From Zeus faber (lineage: Eukaryota > Chordata > Actinopteri > Zeiformes > Zeidae): DNA of 64,000 nt. The notes beneath the pieces were generated by a model. The model was given only the letters and a program-made list of their open reading frames with translations, was not told the origin of the DNA and made no database searches. Both the position numbers and the translations under genes were made by a program. Positions 1 to 8,459 of the stretch are shown here, in pieces. Position 1 is the first letter of the stretch; each line of letters opens with the position of its first letter. Location: assembly GCA_960531495.1 (NCBI GenBank), contig OY482852.1:34570117-34634116 (forward strand). The letters are read 5' to 3'.

Positions 1-398
1 CACTACAATGGACAGGACCACAGCCCCTAACTGTAACCCCCGCCTACCCACCAGCCCAGCACCTACCCCAATGGCAGCAGGCCTGGACTCCCTATGAATA
101 TCCCCAGCGGCAGTATCCAGGGGCCCCCGCACCCTCATACCCCCAAGGCCCCCCCCAATGGCAGCAACTGAGAGGGAGAGGACAATTCCAATCCTCTAGA
201 GGATGGGGAGGACCCGAGAAAACTACAGGATGTTTCATCTGTGGCCAAAGTGACCACTGGGCAAGGGAATGCCCCCAGAACCAACAACCCCAGCAATTAT
301 ATAGAGGATCCTACCGCCCCCCTCAGAGAGGAAGAGGAGCTTCCTCGAGAGGAAAGGGAGGACCCCGCATGGACACCCCGCCATGGCATGGAGCATAG
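1..398 (+). pseudogene. gag: Endogenous retrovirus gag, C-terminal part (nucleocapsid)
   Basis: This is the 3' end of a retroviral gag gene; the start lies outside the window. The frame is open from base 3 to a TAG at 396-398. The first ~70 codons are rich in Pro, Gln and Tyr. A CCHC zinc knuckle follows at 231-272 (C-x2-C-x4-H-x4-C, reading CFICGQSDHWAREC), and then an Arg/Gly-rich tail. The knuckle is the RNA-binding motif of nucleocapsid, which packages genomic RNA. A single knuckle fits gamma- or epsilon-like viruses. The frame continues in register past the TAG into protease-like sequence, the arrangement expected when pol is made by stop-codon readthrough. This piece has no internal stop, unlike the pol region after it. 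I mark it as a pseudogene because the provirus as a whole is broken. Confidence 0.85.
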
Positions 399-770
399 AG
401 GCGCCCAGGGGACATGGAAGTGGTGGTACAGACAAAAATAAATGCCGAACCAGTAGTGCCATGTACAATCCAAGGAATCACTGTCAATCCAAGGAATTAC
501 TGTCACTGTCACTGTCACGTGTCTTGCTTGAAGAACCTGGCCGGCAACATACTACGTACTACATACAACTATCCACTCGGAAATTACGGACTGTTGGATT
601 CTCTGGGACGACACAAGTCCAACCCTTCACCGCACCCCTCCCTACCAAGATAGGTCCTCACAAAGTCAGACACCAATACCTCTACTCACCAAGCTGCCCC
701 ACCAACCTAATGGGAAGGGACCTTCTCCGAAGAACAGGGGCATCTGTGATATGTAACCTCCACGGTCTGG
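399..770 (+). pseudogene. pro: Endogenous retrovirus protease, active site lost
   Basis: This is a remnant of the retroviral aspartic protease that would cut Gag and Pol. It begins in the same frame as gag after the TAG (VVPCTIQG at about 447-470). It then changes to frame 2 somewhere between 500 and 560, and the C-terminal half follows: TVGFSG near 587-606 and the conserved NLMGRDLL at 704-727. The catalytic Asp-Thr/Ser-Gly triplet expected between these blocks is absent. Its place is taken by a 19-bp tandem duplication (467-485 and 486-504) followed by ACTGTC hexamers to 516. The protein could not be active. The frame-0 reading that contains LLDSLG is a coincidence (see rejected items). Confidence 0.65.
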
Positions 771-2395
771 AAGTTAGTTTCTCTGAGCCAAAAGAAGAGC
801 TAATACCCCTCGAACGTATACTCGTCTTAGGTGGAACTCCTGATACCACCCCCGACCCCACACTCACCGGCTGGTGGCATTTTGTAAACCTACCAACTCT
901 GGAAAAAGTCGATGCTGGACCCGTACACTGCACTCTCTGTTTCACACGCCACCGTGATGACATCTATGACGAAGGCTGGGAAGCGAAAAAGGAGGGACGA
1001 CAAGAACGACTCCAGACAACAGACTTCTATCTGGGCCACGAAGGAGTTGCAGCAGCGGTCCGCCTGACACCAGACCAACAATCCTGGTATCTACTTCACG
1101 ACACCGCAGTTCCACATGTGACCCTAGCCGTAGAAGCCAACCATGCAGCCAAACAATTGGGCCCCATGGTCAAAAGAGCCCTCGCCAACCCACCTGGGTC
1201 CCCACAACGAACCCCCTGTTGCAACACACGCCAGACAAATCGGTTTGGAGAATAGGACACAACAGCTACGAACAAGGCATATATGAAAGAAATGTCCTGG
1301 AAAGAACTTATCAAGGAAGCATCGAAGAACACCCCCTGGCAGCAGAAATGTTCGCCCAACTACCGCCAACCCTCTGGACCACCGGCCCCTATCACGTTGG
1401 CTGCACACCACACCACAATATACACATCAAAGTGAAAGCCCACGCTGTGCCCATTTGGCAAGGTCAGTACAAGGTCAAGCCCGAGGCAGCTGCTCGAATA
1501 GCCTCCACCATTGAAGGCCTCTTACAAGCAGGAGTTCTACGACCAGCGGATTAACCGTGGAACACACAAATTCTACCAGTACCCAAGGCTGGAGGACACT
1601 CATGGCGCCTGGTCCACGATCTGCGACGTATCAACCAGGTGGTCCAACCCATTACTGAAAAAGTGCCCAACCCCCATGTCGCCCTGCATGCAGGCTCCCC
1701 GAGTCATCAATTTTTCACCGTCATCGACCTGGCCAACGCATTTTTTTGCCTCCCCTTGGCCAAAGAAAGTCAAGATATGTTTGCATTCACATTTTAAAAA
1801 TGCTCTTAGACCTACACAAGAATGCTACGAGGATTCACATGCACGCCAACCATATTCAACGCCTGCCTGAAGGCAGATCTCAAGGAACTCCTACTCATCC
1901 AGTATGTCGACGACATCCTCATGGACATCACCACAGTAGAAAATTGCCTCACGGCCACCAAATCCCTGCTACGGCGCATCGCAAAATGTGGCTACAAAAT
2001 CAGGAAGGAAAAAGCACAGGTCTGCCGCACAGAAGTGGTATTCCTGGGAAAAAGGATCACGGGAGATAAGAGATACATCAACCCGGAAAGACAACAGGCA
2101 ATGCTCCAGTACCCTAAACCCACCACCGTGCAGCAAATGCTAGCATTCCTGGGACTCACTGGCTATAGCAGACACCACATAGCTGATTATGTGGACCACA
2201 CTGTTCCCCCACGCGAACCCATTGCGGAAGCTGGCCATCGGAACGTCAAGGCACCACTCAACTGGACCACAAGTGCGGAGGAAGCGTTCATAAGATTGAA
2301 ACAACTCATGGGGAAGGCCGAACACCTATGCACCCCAGACATCTCTTCCTCGTTCCATTTGGACGTTACTGAAAAGCACGGAATTGTCAAGCTGT
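771..2395 (+). pseudogene. pol: Endogenous retrovirus reverse transcriptase, broken
   Basis: This is the N-terminal part of pol and the polymerase domain, which would copy viral RNA into DNA. Frame 2 runs to a TAG at 1253-1255 and carries a conserved-looking leader (HDTAVPHVTLAV, about 1099-1134). Reading then passes to frame 1 near 1220. There the RT start is recognisable: LPPTLWTTGPYHVG from about 1360, then PIWQGQYKVKPEAA. Frame 1 is cut by TAA at 1552, TAA at 1795 and TAG at 1807. Both catalytic blocks survive in that frame: VIDLANAFF with the first Asp at 1726-1728, and YVDD at 1903-1914. Connection-like sequence continues to about 2390, where the frame changes again. The sequence between 1795 and 1825 does not match the family and may be scrambled. 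The whole gene is clearly non-functional. Confidence 0.8.
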
Positions 2396-3270
2396 GCTCT
2401 GGCAGCCTCGACACGGTGAGCGCGCGATCCTGGCTCACCACAGTTGCAAACTCGACACAGTGGAACATGGACTCTCCGGATGTGGACGACACACGGCTGC
2501 CATCGCACACGCCCTACGAGAACCGACCACATTACTTTCTACCACCCCACCATCGTGCATACCACTCATGGAGTCAAATCCTACCTCGATCAAACGGATT
2601 TCACCTTTACCACACCAAAACACAAGATGCGCTTGCATGTCACCCTGGAAAGAGACAATGTCTTGTACACAGCCGATGGAATCAACTTGGCCGGCGGACT
2701 ACAGTATGCAGATGGCACCCATGACTGCGTACAGCTCATGAAACTGGAAGCAAAGGGCCGCACAGACTTGGATGGAACATCTGACCCCGATGCAGAAATT
2801 GTCCTGTTTATAGATGGTTGTTGTTTCAAAGAAGAAGAGGGAAATAGAGCATCATACGCAGCCATTCAACAAATTAATGGACACCACGTCACCCTAAGAA
2901 GTGGGATGATAGAACAACCAGCATCAGCACAAAAAGCAGAACTCGACGCCTCGGTGAAAGCATTAAAAATCTCAAAAAACAAAAATGCAAACATATTCAC
3001 CGACTCAGCATACGCACACGCTGCAGCTCACGTGGATGTAGCCATATGGATGAAAAGAGGACTCCAAACGTCAGCAGGAGCCCCGGTAAAACACAAAGAC
3101 CTCATACTCGCCCTCCTGGAAGCTATACATCTCCCCCGAAAAATCCAGATCATCAAATGCAAAGGACACTCCAAAGGAAATTCAAACGCAGCCGACACAG
3201 CAGCAAAAGAAGCAGGAGGGAACCTAAAAGAAAGCGCAGCAATGATGATTGTATTTACTGAAGACAACGC
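2396..3270 (+). pseudogene. pol: Endogenous retrovirus RNase H domain
   Basis: This is the connection domain and the RNase H that would degrade the RNA strand of the RNA-DNA hybrid. The connection part is read in frame 0 at about 2394-2510 ([17 protein letters not shown]), then in frame 2 from about 2510. The RNase H acidic residues are all present in frame 2: Asp in LFIDGC (2813-2815), Glu in KAELDA (2939-2941), Asp in FTDSAYA (3002-3004) and Asp in AADTAAKEA (3194-3196). An RNase H that resembles the cellular enzyme, placed directly before integrase, fits gamma/epsilon-like retroviruses. The RNase H itself has no stop; the damage is the two frame changes before it. Confidence 0.8.
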
Positions 3271-4513
3271 CCTCAATTTGTCAGAGGAACATCTGAAAGA
3301 AGTGCAGAAAGAAGCGAAATGGAACGAACACTCGCAGTGGCAGAAGAAAGGAGCCACATGCACCAGCGGCCTATGGAGAAGCCACGATGGGCGCCCAGTA
3401 GCACCAGCCGCACTCCTGGTCTACCTCATCAAGGATGCACATGGACAGACTCATGAAGGACCCAAAAGAACCACCAACAGGCTCAAACAGGACTGGTGGC
3501 ATCCCTACCTGGAGGAAATGGTGGCCAACCATATTGCAGAATGCGTCGTCTGTCACGAGCTAAATAAGAAGACAGTCTACCAAAGACCTTTGGGAACATT
3601 CTCAGTGCCCCCCTACCCCTTCAGAGAAATATGCATAGATTACACCGGCATGGGCAGGGACAACAGAGTACAAGGGTACAGATACCTACTCGTGATGGTA
3701 GATCGATTCTCCAAATGGGTAGAAGCAGTCCCTTGCAAAAGAGAGGATGCAGTATCTGTGATTAAATGGTTATGGAAAAAACGCATTCCTCGGTGGGGTT
3801 ACCCCACAGTTATCTGCTCGGACAATGGATCTCATTTTACCAGCGATAAAAAACTCAGCCAGGTAGAACAGGCATTAGGTATCTCCCATAGATCTGGTTC
3901 AGTCTATCACCCCCAGTCAAAAGGCCTAGTTGAAAGTGCAAACCAGACGTTGAAAGAAAAAATGGCCAAGGTGCTGATAGAGACAAAACAGCAACTCAGT
4001 ATGTCTCTACAGAACATCACAAAAACGACTAAACTAACGTGGGTAGATGCCCTACCCCTAGCATTAATGTCCATGCGAGACCTCTCCCCATAGTCAAACA
4101 CATCTTAGCCCACACGAGATATTAACAGGCCGCCCCATGCCAGGTCCTCACAACCTACCAGCTAAATCACCCGCTTTTGATGATTTCCCGGAAGGTTTAC
4201 CTGAATATGTCAAAGCACTAACCGCAGTATCTCGAGTTTTGTATTCACAGGTCAAGAACACTGCCCCAGACTGCCCCACACCCTGGTGGTCAGCCCCGGA
4301 GACTGGGTCCACATCAAGGTCCACAAACAGAAGTGGCCTGAGCCAAGGTGGACTGGACCTTGGGAGGTAGTGTTGGCCACCTCACATGCAGTAAAGCTCA
4401 AAAATAAAACTGGTGCTCCCTGTCACCACCTCTCCCACTGCGCCCCTGTCACCCCACCCGCAAGAACTCTCACAGAAACAAGGATCCAGCTGAAAGACGT
4501 AAGCATTCTGTAA
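3271..4513 (+). pseudogene. pol: Endogenous retrovirus integrase, C-terminus frameshifted
   Basis: This is the integrase that inserts viral DNA into the host genome. In frame 2 the N-terminal zinc site is intact: His 3440, His 3452, Cys 3542 and Cys 3551 (H-x3-H-x29-C-x2-C). The catalytic triad is also complete: Asp 3638 (CIDYTG), Asp 3821 (SDNGSHF) and Glu 3932 (LVESANQ). There are 36 residues between the second Asp and the Glu, one more than the usual 35. TAG at 4091-4093 ends this frame. The protein continues in frame 0 (SPHEILTGRPMPGP, about 4107-4148) and then in frame 2 from about 4290. That last part holds a GPY/F-type module (WTGPWEV) and stops with TAA at 4511-4513. The core is well preserved; one stop and two frame changes disable the tail. 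Confidence 0.82.
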
Positions 4514-4534
4514 TTAACCATGTAAAAAAAAAAT

Positions 4535-4557
4535 ATTATTTTTTTTGTTTACCCTAG
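4535..4557 (+). promoter_or_regulatory. Possible env splice acceptor
   Basis: A run of T-rich sequence ends in ACCCTAG just after the pol stop and directly before the env-like frame. A polypyrimidine tract followed by AG is what a 3' splice site looks like. Retroviral env is normally expressed from a spliced RNA whose acceptor lies near the end of pol. The placement fits, but no donor is in the window and no transcript is known. Confidence 0.35.
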
Positions 4558-4834
4558 GAGAAGTCCTGGACCCTACACAGTATACATATTCTTACCAAGT
4601 GGGACCCCAATTATCGTATGACCAGTATATGACAAAGGTCAAAGAGTGGGGCCGAATGAAAGAAACAGTTCTTGTCATTTATGCCTATGAAGGACAAATC
4701 CTGGCATTCAATGTTGATTTCTGTTCCATAATAAAGTGTGATTCCACAGGGTAGGAGCAGTACCAGTGGAATGAGAAATATGCGTGGTCCACCAACCCTA
4801 GACTAACAAGTGACTGGTGGCTGGACGAGGTTTA
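4557..4834 (+). pseudogene. env: Endogenous retrovirus env, N-terminal surface fragment
   Basis: This is a probable remnant of the surface subunit of the envelope glycoprotein. The frame after the presumed acceptor reads through DPTQYTYSYQVGPQLSYDQY and a Cys-containing stretch (FCSIIKCDS), meets TAG at 4752-4754, and continues in the same frame with WNEKYAWSTNP and SDWWLDEV to TAA. The identification rests mainly on position (directly after integrase and before a clear env membrane anchor) and on a Trp/Tyr/Cys-rich composition. I do not recognise a specific envelope family. A full env would need 1.5-2 kb; only about 0.7 kb lies between pol and the env tail, so most of the gene is deleted. 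Confidence 0.45.
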
Positions 4835-4918
4835 AGGTACCCATATTGATTGTGGGGCATGGAGTAATGTGCTTATAAACACAGGAACCAGTAGGAGGAA
4901 TTGCTACTCCACTCACGG

Positions 4919-5238
4919 AGCGTAGAACTAAAAGAAAATGCAGGAATGGATGATCACATCACTGGTTGGTTGGACTCTATGTTTTCCAAATGAAAAGGCC
5001 TCATTTTATCATGCATAATCAACGTTGCTATCATTGCTGCTCTGTTAATTGTATGTGGATGTTGTTGTATACCATGCATTTGTACTCTAGTGAAAAATGC
5101 ATCATGACTGCGTTGGGAAAACCAGAAATACAAGCGTACATGGCATTGAGACAGAAGGAATGTGGCGACACCTATGTTGCTATAGGTATGGGCCTCCTTT
5201 CCCCAGCACCAGGACCCCGACATCCTCATCCACGATAA
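4919..5238 (+). pseudogene. env: Endogenous retrovirus env, membrane anchor and tail
   Basis: This is the C-terminal end of the transmembrane envelope subunit. At 4924-4935 frame 1 reads RTKR, the form of a furin cleavage site. In frame 2 a pre-membrane stretch (HITGWLDSMF, 4955-4984) is followed by TGA at 4991 where a Trp is likely. A long hydrophobic helix and a cysteine cluster come next (IIAALLIVCGCCCIPCICTL, about 5030-5089), the usual look of a retroviral anchor with acylated cysteines. TGA at 5105 ends this frame. The cytoplasmic tail seems to continue in frame 1 (TALGKPEIQAYMALRQ) to a TAA at 5236-5238. The RTKR lies only about ten codons from the pre-membrane part, so nearly all of the TM ectodomain is missing. 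Confidence 0.55.
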
Positions 5239-5254
5239 CTGCATCTAGTTGATC

Positions 5255-6390
5255 ATTTTGACACGCCCATGTATAGGACCCATAGAATATTAAATGCCAC
5301 ACTGGGACTGAAGAGTGTGCAAAGTTTTGCAATAATTTTGTAGTTTCTCAAGGCCCCAAAAGTCACGTAAACTGTTTTTTTGAACATAAAATTCAACGCG
5401 TTGCCACACCCGCATCGTGACGAAAAAAAAATGTTTTAATAACTTTTAATCCCCAATGAGTCTCAATCCAAAAAATCCCCCAGGAGAAGTTCACGAAAGT
5501 ACAAAGCATAAAAAGTGGATAAAATATTACAAAAACACAGCTTTTTTTGGAACACGAAATCCAACGCTTTGCCACGGCCACATCGTGTGACAATTATTAT
5601 TTTTTTTAATATCTTTTAATCGTGAAGGTGTCTTGTAGACACTCGCCAAGTTTGAAGCCAGATAAATGGCCTCGGAGGAGTTTACGAAAGTACAAAGCGA
5701 GAAAATGAACGGAAAGTGACTAAAATTACACATTTAATCCAAGAAGTTACAATAGTGTCCCGAGTTTTGTGAATTTCATGGTAAAAAGTGAATAGGTTTG
5801 ATGTTTTTAAATTTTCAACAGGGTGTGTCGGGCCATTTTGCCACGCCCATGCAGGCAACTCATACAATATCAATTGCCACACTGGGACTAACAAGTGCGC
5901 AAAGTTTCGTGAATTAGTATCTTTGGAACATGAAATTTTACGTGTTGCCACGCCACCCTAGAAAATAAAATAATAATTTTCTGACCTATTCACCTTTTTC
6001 CACGTAAACTCCCAAAATTCGGTACACATTTGTAACCTCTCTAGACTTGGAAAAAATATATATTTCCGCCATGACGGAAACCCAACAGGAAGTCGGCCAT
6101 TTTGAATTTTCCTGACTTTTTAGTCATATTTATGCTTTGTACTTTCGCGAAACTCCTTGGCGATTTATCGGATCGACTTCAAACTTGACGAGTGTCTACA
6201 AGACACCTTCACAGCTAAAACTTATTAAATACATATATATTTTGGCACACGGTGTGGGCGTGGCAACACATACAATTTCATGTTCCAAAAGATACTTGGA
6301 AATTCACAAATCTTTGCACACTCGTCAGTCCCAGTGTGTCATTTGATATTCTAGTGGTGCCATGCATGGGCGTGTCAAAATGGCCGCCTA
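5255..6390. repeat. Complex repeat block: ~265-bp unit, three direct copies and one inverted
   Basis: This non-coding, AT-rich block is built from one recognisable unit. The first half (A) contains TTTTGACACGCCCATG, GCCACACTGGGACT and GTGCAAAG. The second half (B) contains GTTGCCACNCCCNCATCGTG, AGGTGTCTTGTAGACACTCG and ACGAAAGTACAAAGC. Copies: about 5255-5515 (A+B, plus), about 5545-5700 (B only, plus), about 5830-5960 (A and the start of B, plus) and 6125-6390 (A+B, inverted). The copies have diverged by substitutions and small indels. No coding frame, terminal repeat or target duplication was found, so I cannot name the family. It lies between two retroviral fragments and may be a transposon, or a decayed LTR or UTR. 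Confidence 0.7.
6125..6390 (-). repeat. Inverted full-length copy of the ~265-bp unit
   Basis: Read on the minus strand this segment runs through the same landmarks, in the same order, as 5255-5515: ATTTTGACACGCCCATG, ACACTGGGACTGACGAGTG, TTGGAACATGAAATTG, GTTGCCACGCCCACACCGTG, GGTGTCTTGTAGACACTCG and AAGTACAAAGC. It is the most complete copy. Paired with the plus-strand copies it would let the region fold back on itself. Confidence 0.65.
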
Positions 6391-6496
6391 TTATCTCCTA
6401 CATATTAGATATTGTGATAATATTATTCTGTTGTTACACGAGTGTGCATACATTCATTTTTGTACTGAGCCTGTAGTCTGCTATTCAACTATTTAA

Positions 6497-6815
6497 CGCC
6501 CATTTAACAATCTTGGACCTATACCAAACAATGTTGTCAAAATGTGTCTCTCACCCAAGCGTTTAAGTCTATGTGCCCAGGTCAAAGCAGCCCTACCCGT
6601 CCCACTTGAAGGACCTCTACACGGCCGCTGACCAGGTGAATGGGTGGTGATCGCGACTTACAGAGGAAAAGCTGGAACTCTGCCAGATTCCTAGGACCTT
6701 TCCAGCAGGGTTAGGGACCCGCACCACTGCAGCAGCAGTTAAGGTGGTAGAACGACCAATATGGATACACGTATCTCATCGCAAGAAAGTTCCTACTCCC
6801 CTCTAGGTACTCGTT
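6497..6815 (+). pseudogene. pol: Second endogenous retrovirus: integrase C-terminal fragment
   Basis: This is a remnant of the DNA-binding C-terminal domain of a retroviral integrase, different from the one at 3271-4513. In frame 2 it reads RPFNNLGPIP, then VKAALPVPLEGPLH, a TGA at 6629-6631, and PGEWVVIATYRGKAG. A frame change then gives SARFLGPFQ. A further segment reads ERPIWIHVSHRKKVPTPL up to a TAG near 6809. The FLGPF core, followed by a strand ending WIHVSH, is the pattern of the gamma/epsilon-like integrase tail. It has the same orientation as the first provirus. The rest of its pol and its LTRs are not seen. It is short and broken, but several blocks in the right order make the family call fairly safe. 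Confidence 0.65.
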
Positions 6816-7548
6816 GAGGAGACAACGTGAGTGTACGCTGAACGCTGCTCACCCTGCAACTGCGATGGAACCACTTCAACCATACCCACATAGGCTACTT
6901 GGGTTACTGCCATTCCCCTTACCACAGCCGAAGAAATGTGTGTTTTGGAAGCAGTTATCGAAGGGGCTTTCTACACCAACATTGGCGCCCCACAGACGGC
7001 TCCACCGCTGGACTTCTGCTCCACATTTGATTACACCTGGCCACTTCCCACCTTGTTATATGGTCATCATTTTCCTTGGCCCCTCCATCAAAAGGACACA
7101 GATAAAACAATATCTCTGTATAAATGTATTGTACTCAATTTATACATCATTTTCTGATCCCTTTGCCTCAATTATATTATACTTAAGCATTATTGCATTT
7201 TCCTAAATACCAGTTCATCAATTGATTTCCAGATAAGTATGACAAATACCACATATACTTTAAAAGAGAGCACAGAATCAATTGTTATTGAATTTGATGG
7301 TTTTGACAGTATAATATTTTCTTCCAAACTTAATCGAACGGGGAATAAACCTACACCCACTGTACAAAAGGTAGATAAAAAATTACAATTATTTATTATA
7401 AAATAAAAAGGAGCAGATGGCACAAGAAAACAAACAAGGGCTCACACAGGGCTCAGTAAGTCTCCTGATATGCTTTGTAACAAAGAAAAAGTGCAATGTA
7501 TTCACGCGGGGGAAGAGTAGTATGGTGGTAAACCCTGACCTTTGGCCT
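6816..7548. other. Stretch with no recognised gene
   Basis: If the second retroviral fragment continued, env would begin here. The frames at 6814-7206 and 6936-7157 show no signal peptide, cysteine pattern or membrane anchor that I recognise. From about 7120 the sequence is AT-rich, with AATAAA-like motifs around 7345 and 7402. I see nothing supportable. Confidence 0.5.
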
Positions 7549-7570
7549 TTGCCTGCACCTAACTATCCAT

Positions 7571-7975
7571 TTTCAATTAATCTGCTGATAAAAACCTACC
7601 CTACGGGGGTCGGCAGGAAAACTCACTGCAAATAGACAAAACACAAGCAAATTCAGAAAACATCATCATCAATTTGACAACACAGGCAAGAGATGCAAAA
7701 CAATGGAAACATTTGCACAGACACAAACTTAAAAGCAATTCACCACGGACACTTCATTTGGGGAATATATCAGATATGATACACAAACATTTCTTGATGT
7801 TTTTATTTTAAGTTTGTTCCTTCGTGAACTTTTCCATTGTGTTGTTGCCTGTGTTGTCAAATTGATGATGACATTTTCTAAATTTGCTTGCGTTTTGTCT
7901 ATTTACATGTATTTTCTTTAGTTGCAGAGTTTTCCCGTTGGCCACCGTAGAGTCAGTTGTTATCAGCAGATGAAT
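7571..7975. repeat. Large foldback (inverted repeat, ~145-bp arms)
   Basis: The left arm (about 7571-7712) and the right arm (about 7829-7975) are reverse complements with scattered mismatches and a ~15-bp insertion in the right arm. A clear shared run is TGTGTTGTCAAATTGATGAT on the right against its complement on the left. Complementarity resumes inside the spacer (ACAAACTTAAAA at 7722 and TTTTAAGTTTGT near 7803), so the hairpin nearly closes. Just outside the arms is a direct, not inverted, pair: GGCCTTTGCCTGCACCTAAC (about 7550) and GGCCTTTGACTGCACCTAAC (about 7983). No transposase is present. It may be a foldback or MITE-like element. Confidence 0.65.
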
Positions 7976-8124
7976 TGACTTGCGGCCTTTGACTGCACCT
8001 AACTACTAATTATCAATGTTTTCGCCTGATAAAATCAATAACTAGTTGAACTCCAGTGTATACCTGGGTACTCAGGATGCCAACGAACAACACAAACATC
8101 ATCAAAAATGAAGTTGCATCAAAT

Positions 8125-8170
8125 GAACCAACATTTTTGAGCAACGTGAACCAACATGTTTGAGCAAATG
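8125..8170. repeat. 23-bp tandem duplication
   Basis: Two adjacent 23-bp copies start with GAACCAACAT and share TTTGAGCAA; they differ at a few positions. The duplication is small and local, just outside the possible terminal exon on the minus strand, and no function is implied. Confidence 0.7.
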
Positions 8171-8184
8171 CTTTAACAACTCTA

Positions 8185-8408
8185 TTAATAAATTCTTCTC
8201 GCACTTTCGCATTGGATGGCAGTGATACGATTTTTTACATAGTACTTCAATGCAGTCCAGCTTCGCTGGTTTAGAGCTTCAGGTGAAGCTCTAATACATG
8301 CATCACACTCAGTCCTTCCCGGCACTTTACCACTTTCAATGAAAGCCTTCAGGTTCTTTTCCACCGCATGGACCTCCTCAGGTAACCACCTCCTTCTCTC
8401 AGAGATTT
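8185..8408 (-). CDS. Possible terminal exon of an unrecognised host or transposon-derived gene
   Basis: On the minus strand a pyrimidine-rich tract ending TTTCTATCTTAG (AG at 8409-8410) is followed by an open frame of about 74 codons ending in TAA at 8185-8187. The acceptor splits a codon (phase 2 carried in). The product is charged and domain-like: RRRWLPEEVHAVEKNL, then KVPGRTECDAC with two cysteines, then SWTALKYYVKNRITAIQ. The spacing of Trp, Glu-Glu-x2-Ala-Val, the Cys pair and YVKNRIT recalls a C-terminal domain I associate with uncharacterised fish and invertebrate proteins, some linked to transposons; that is memory, not a search. Upstream exons would lie at higher coordinates and I could not find them. 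It could be an exon of a living gene or a stranded fragment. Confidence 0.4.
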
Positions 8409-8459
8409 CTAAGATAGAAATAGAAATGTAAAAGGACAAATACAATTAGGAGTGTAGAC

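Noticed and set aside
586-610. LLDSLG in frame 0 as the retroviral protease active site
   Set aside because: The conserved C-terminal protease block at this place reads TVGFSG in frame 2, so the frame-0 motif is an accident of the wrong frame.
7190-7423. A 77-codon minus-strand frame in AT-rich DNA
   Set aside because: No domain, splice site or repeat relation was recognised, and its length is not unusual for chance.
8013-8204. A 63-codon minus-strand frame downstream of the possible exon
   Set aside because: It overlaps the 23-bp duplication and the dispersed repeat and shows no domain; it is probably 3' non-coding DNA.
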